Shown one piece after another: positions 62,301 through 64,000 of a stretch of DNA of 64,000 nt. The notes under the pieces were generated by a model that did no database searches, was not told where the DNA came from, and worked only from the letters and a program-made list of their open reading frames with translations. Position 1 is the first letter of the stretch; the number at the start of each line of letters is the position of its first letter. Position numbers and translations under genes: made by a program. The stretch comes from Micractinium sp. NFX-FRZ (Eukaryota > Chlorophyta > Trebouxiophyceae > Chlorellales > Chlorellaceae): NCBI GenBank assembly GCA_029339195.1, contig JAPTJF010000137.1, forward strand, positions 62,001-126,000, written 5' to 3'.

Positions 62301-64000
62301 CAGGCGGTGGTTCGGGAGTGGTCGAACGAGTGAGTGAGTGATGATTGCATGAGCGAGCAAGTTTAGTGAGGGCCTCAACAGGTGGGCAACCCTGCCACCC
62401 ACCCACCAGCACCATGTTGCGTGTGTTTTTGTCAAGTAGGAATGCTGCCCTGCCCACATGCGCCTCCTTGCAGCTTCCCGCATGCAAAGCAGGGCTCCCC
62501 CACGACCTTTGCCCCCGCAGGCAGGCCACTTTTTGCTGGCTCAGCCCTTCCTCCCAACTCCCGCCACACAGGCAGTGTCCCCAATGTGCAAGGTGGAACC
62601 CATCCCCACTCACCCACCACCACGTGCGCCCCCCGCAGGTAGTAATCCTTCTTGGCGCTCTCAACCTCGCTCTCCATCAGCAGGCCCCGCACCTGCACCT
62701 CATTTTTGATGGGGTTTCAACAGTGCGTGGCACTTGTGCTGTGAAAGTCGCATGCTGATGCGACCGTCGCTTCGCATCAGAGGGTGCATCACCCGCAATG
62801 CCAGAGGGGTTCACATGCATGGGCACGGCAGGCGGCGGGCCTAAGGCCGGGCCTGCCCCCAGCCTAACACAACCCATTCTTTGGTGCCACGAAGAGGGTG
62901 TGACACCAATCCCCCCTCCCCCACCCCCACCTTGAGTCCCTGGGGCCCGCGGTAGTCGTACATGTTGCCCCGCTGCCCGGGGACCCCCTGGTTCACGCTG
63001 CCGCCAAACAGGCGGTAAATCAGCATCACCACCTGCGGTTGGTTGGAGGGTCCGGTTTGTGTTTGTAGTTGTTGGTGGTGTGATCACCAGGTGGTGCACA
63101 CAGGGAGCACACAGCAGATGGGGTGTTGCAGGTGTGCATCTGTCAGCGTGGGGGGCAATGCAAGGAGCCACCTTGCAAGGGGCGTGGGCGTTGATTGCGG
63201 TGCATGCCGTGGGCATGCACAGTGTTGCTGTAGAGGGACGAGGCAGAGGGTGGGAGGGGGGCCCAGCACCTTGCGACACGGCAGCCCACACGGCAGCCCA
63301 CATGCACCTCAGCAGCAGCACGGCACACGCACCTGCACTCCCAGCTCTCTGGTTGGCACCACAATGATAGCCTGGGGGCCCTGCACACCACGCGGCGGAA
63401 AGGCAAGGGGGGGAGTGAGCACAGCATGGCACATCAGGAGACAGAGTGTCACAATCAGCGCCTGGGGCCTTGCACACACAGTGCCGCAAGGACGGAAAAG
63501 AGTGTCAGGCCGCCCCCCCCCAGAGCCCGCCGCCCCCACTGCGTGCCTTGAGGTCATCTGGGTACGTCTCTGGCGGGTACGAGAGGCTGGAGAGCAGGGG
63601 CAGCAGGAAGGAGAGCGTCTTGCCGCTGCCCGTCTCCGACTGGATGATGCAGTCGTCGCCATCCAGGATGACGGGGGTGGACCGCTTCTGCACCTCTGCA
63701 GCACGTCGTTGGGTGCGGAGCAAGGCAGGGAAAACGGCGGGCAGGGCGTCGTTACGGCACAGTGCAGATGACTAGGGTTGGCCGCCTCTGCGGCAGGTGG
63801 GTGGGAGGAGGCATGAGGGGACAGAATGAGGCCCAAATTTCAGGCACGATCCATTTCAGGACGCCGACCGCGGCCGCACCGCTGCAGGCAGATACAGGAG
63901 AGGAGGGCGGGGAGGAGGGCAGAGCAGGGGAGGCTTCTTGAGCCGATCGTGAGTGGAATGCTGCATATGAACGAGGCAAGGAGCTTTGGCAATTACTGGC
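59383..64000 (-). CDS. RH58: DEAD-box RNA helicase, RH58-like (5' end outside window)
   Basis: Exons seen: 63695-63547, 63380-63333, 63032-62931, 62692-62614, 62291-62188, 61886-61584, 61327-61185, 60716-60601, 60372-60255, 59952-59864, 59567-59383. Phases agree throughout. Motifs in order: I SETGSGKT, Ia PTRELGVQ, Ib VVGTPEFI, II DEVD instead of DEAD, III-like VGAT, IV VMVFAGS, V TPAAARGLDLP and VI HRAGRSGRIG. The combination TPVILDGDDCIIQSETGSGK and VLAVDEVDACF fits the plant RH58 type, annotated as plastid-targeted in Arabidopsis; here targeting cannot be judged because the N terminus is missing. A Gln-rich insert (exon 61886-61584) separates motifs II and III. The donor after 63547 appears to be GC (GCACGC). 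The first recognisable exon starts in phase 1, so at least one more 5' exon lies at 63700-64000 or beyond. The 62692 acceptor could instead be 6 nt earlier. Confidence 0.88.

Overview
This window is nuclear DNA of a GC-rich green alga, most likely a Chlorella-clade trebouxiophyte. The evidence is C/G-rich third codon positions, about ten short exons per gene, introns of roughly 100-400 bp ending in pyrimidine-rich CAG, TGTAA polyadenylation motifs downstream of several stops, a rubredoxin of the plastid RBD1 type, and plant-type architectures (ubiquitin-like domain fused to an Hrq1 helicase; RH58-type helicase). The species is inferred from style only. No prokaryotic operon, tRNA, rRNA, CRISPR array or virus was seen.

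Twelve protein-coding genes were rebuilt by hand from splice sites. Exon phases close without a frameshift in all of them. Left to right: (1) 3' part of a multi-pass membrane protein, + strand, 1-2429; (2) AP2/ERF-like DNA-binding protein with cysteine clusters, - strand, 3661-8127; (3) organellar peptide chain release factor 1, + strand, 8324-12506; (4) helix-rich protein of unknown function, + strand, 13637-17054; (5) small MYND zinc-finger protein, + strand, 18112-18906; (6) FNBP4-like WW-domain protein, - strand, 20080-23238; (7) SAP30BP/HCNGP-like protein, + strand, 23397-25620; (8) HRQ1-type helicase with N-terminal ubiquitin-like domain, + strand, 31 exons, 25824-40006; (9) membrane-anchored M1 aminopeptidase, + strand, 30 exons, 40562-52430; (10) WDR55, + strand, 52694-56166; (11) thylakoid-type rubredoxin, - strand, 56820-58541; (12) RH58-type DEAD-box RNA helicase, - strand, from 59383 off the right edge.

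Genes are tightly packed. AP2/RF1 (196 bp) and FNBP4/SAP30BP (158 bp) are divergent pairs sharing a promoter interval, and HRQ1, the aminopeptidase and WDR55 follow head-to-tail at 263-555 bp. The FNBP4/SAP30BP pair joins two proteins linked to splicing or RNA-polymerase-II function in animals; the others share no obvious pathway.

The strongest unexplained signal is not a gene. Introns in most of these genes carry decayed partial copies ('echoes') of the adjacent exon edge, often including the splice acceptor or donor. They occur once, twice or three times as local tandem duplications of about 50-190 bp. In RF1 three such acceptors lie in the same open frame. About ten of 118 introns also use a GC instead of GT donor. 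Together these suggest that introns here are made or lengthened by local tandem duplication of exon edges. An inverted-repeat segment at 17042-17887 overlaps the stop codon of gene 4 and contains a perfect 39-nt palindrome.
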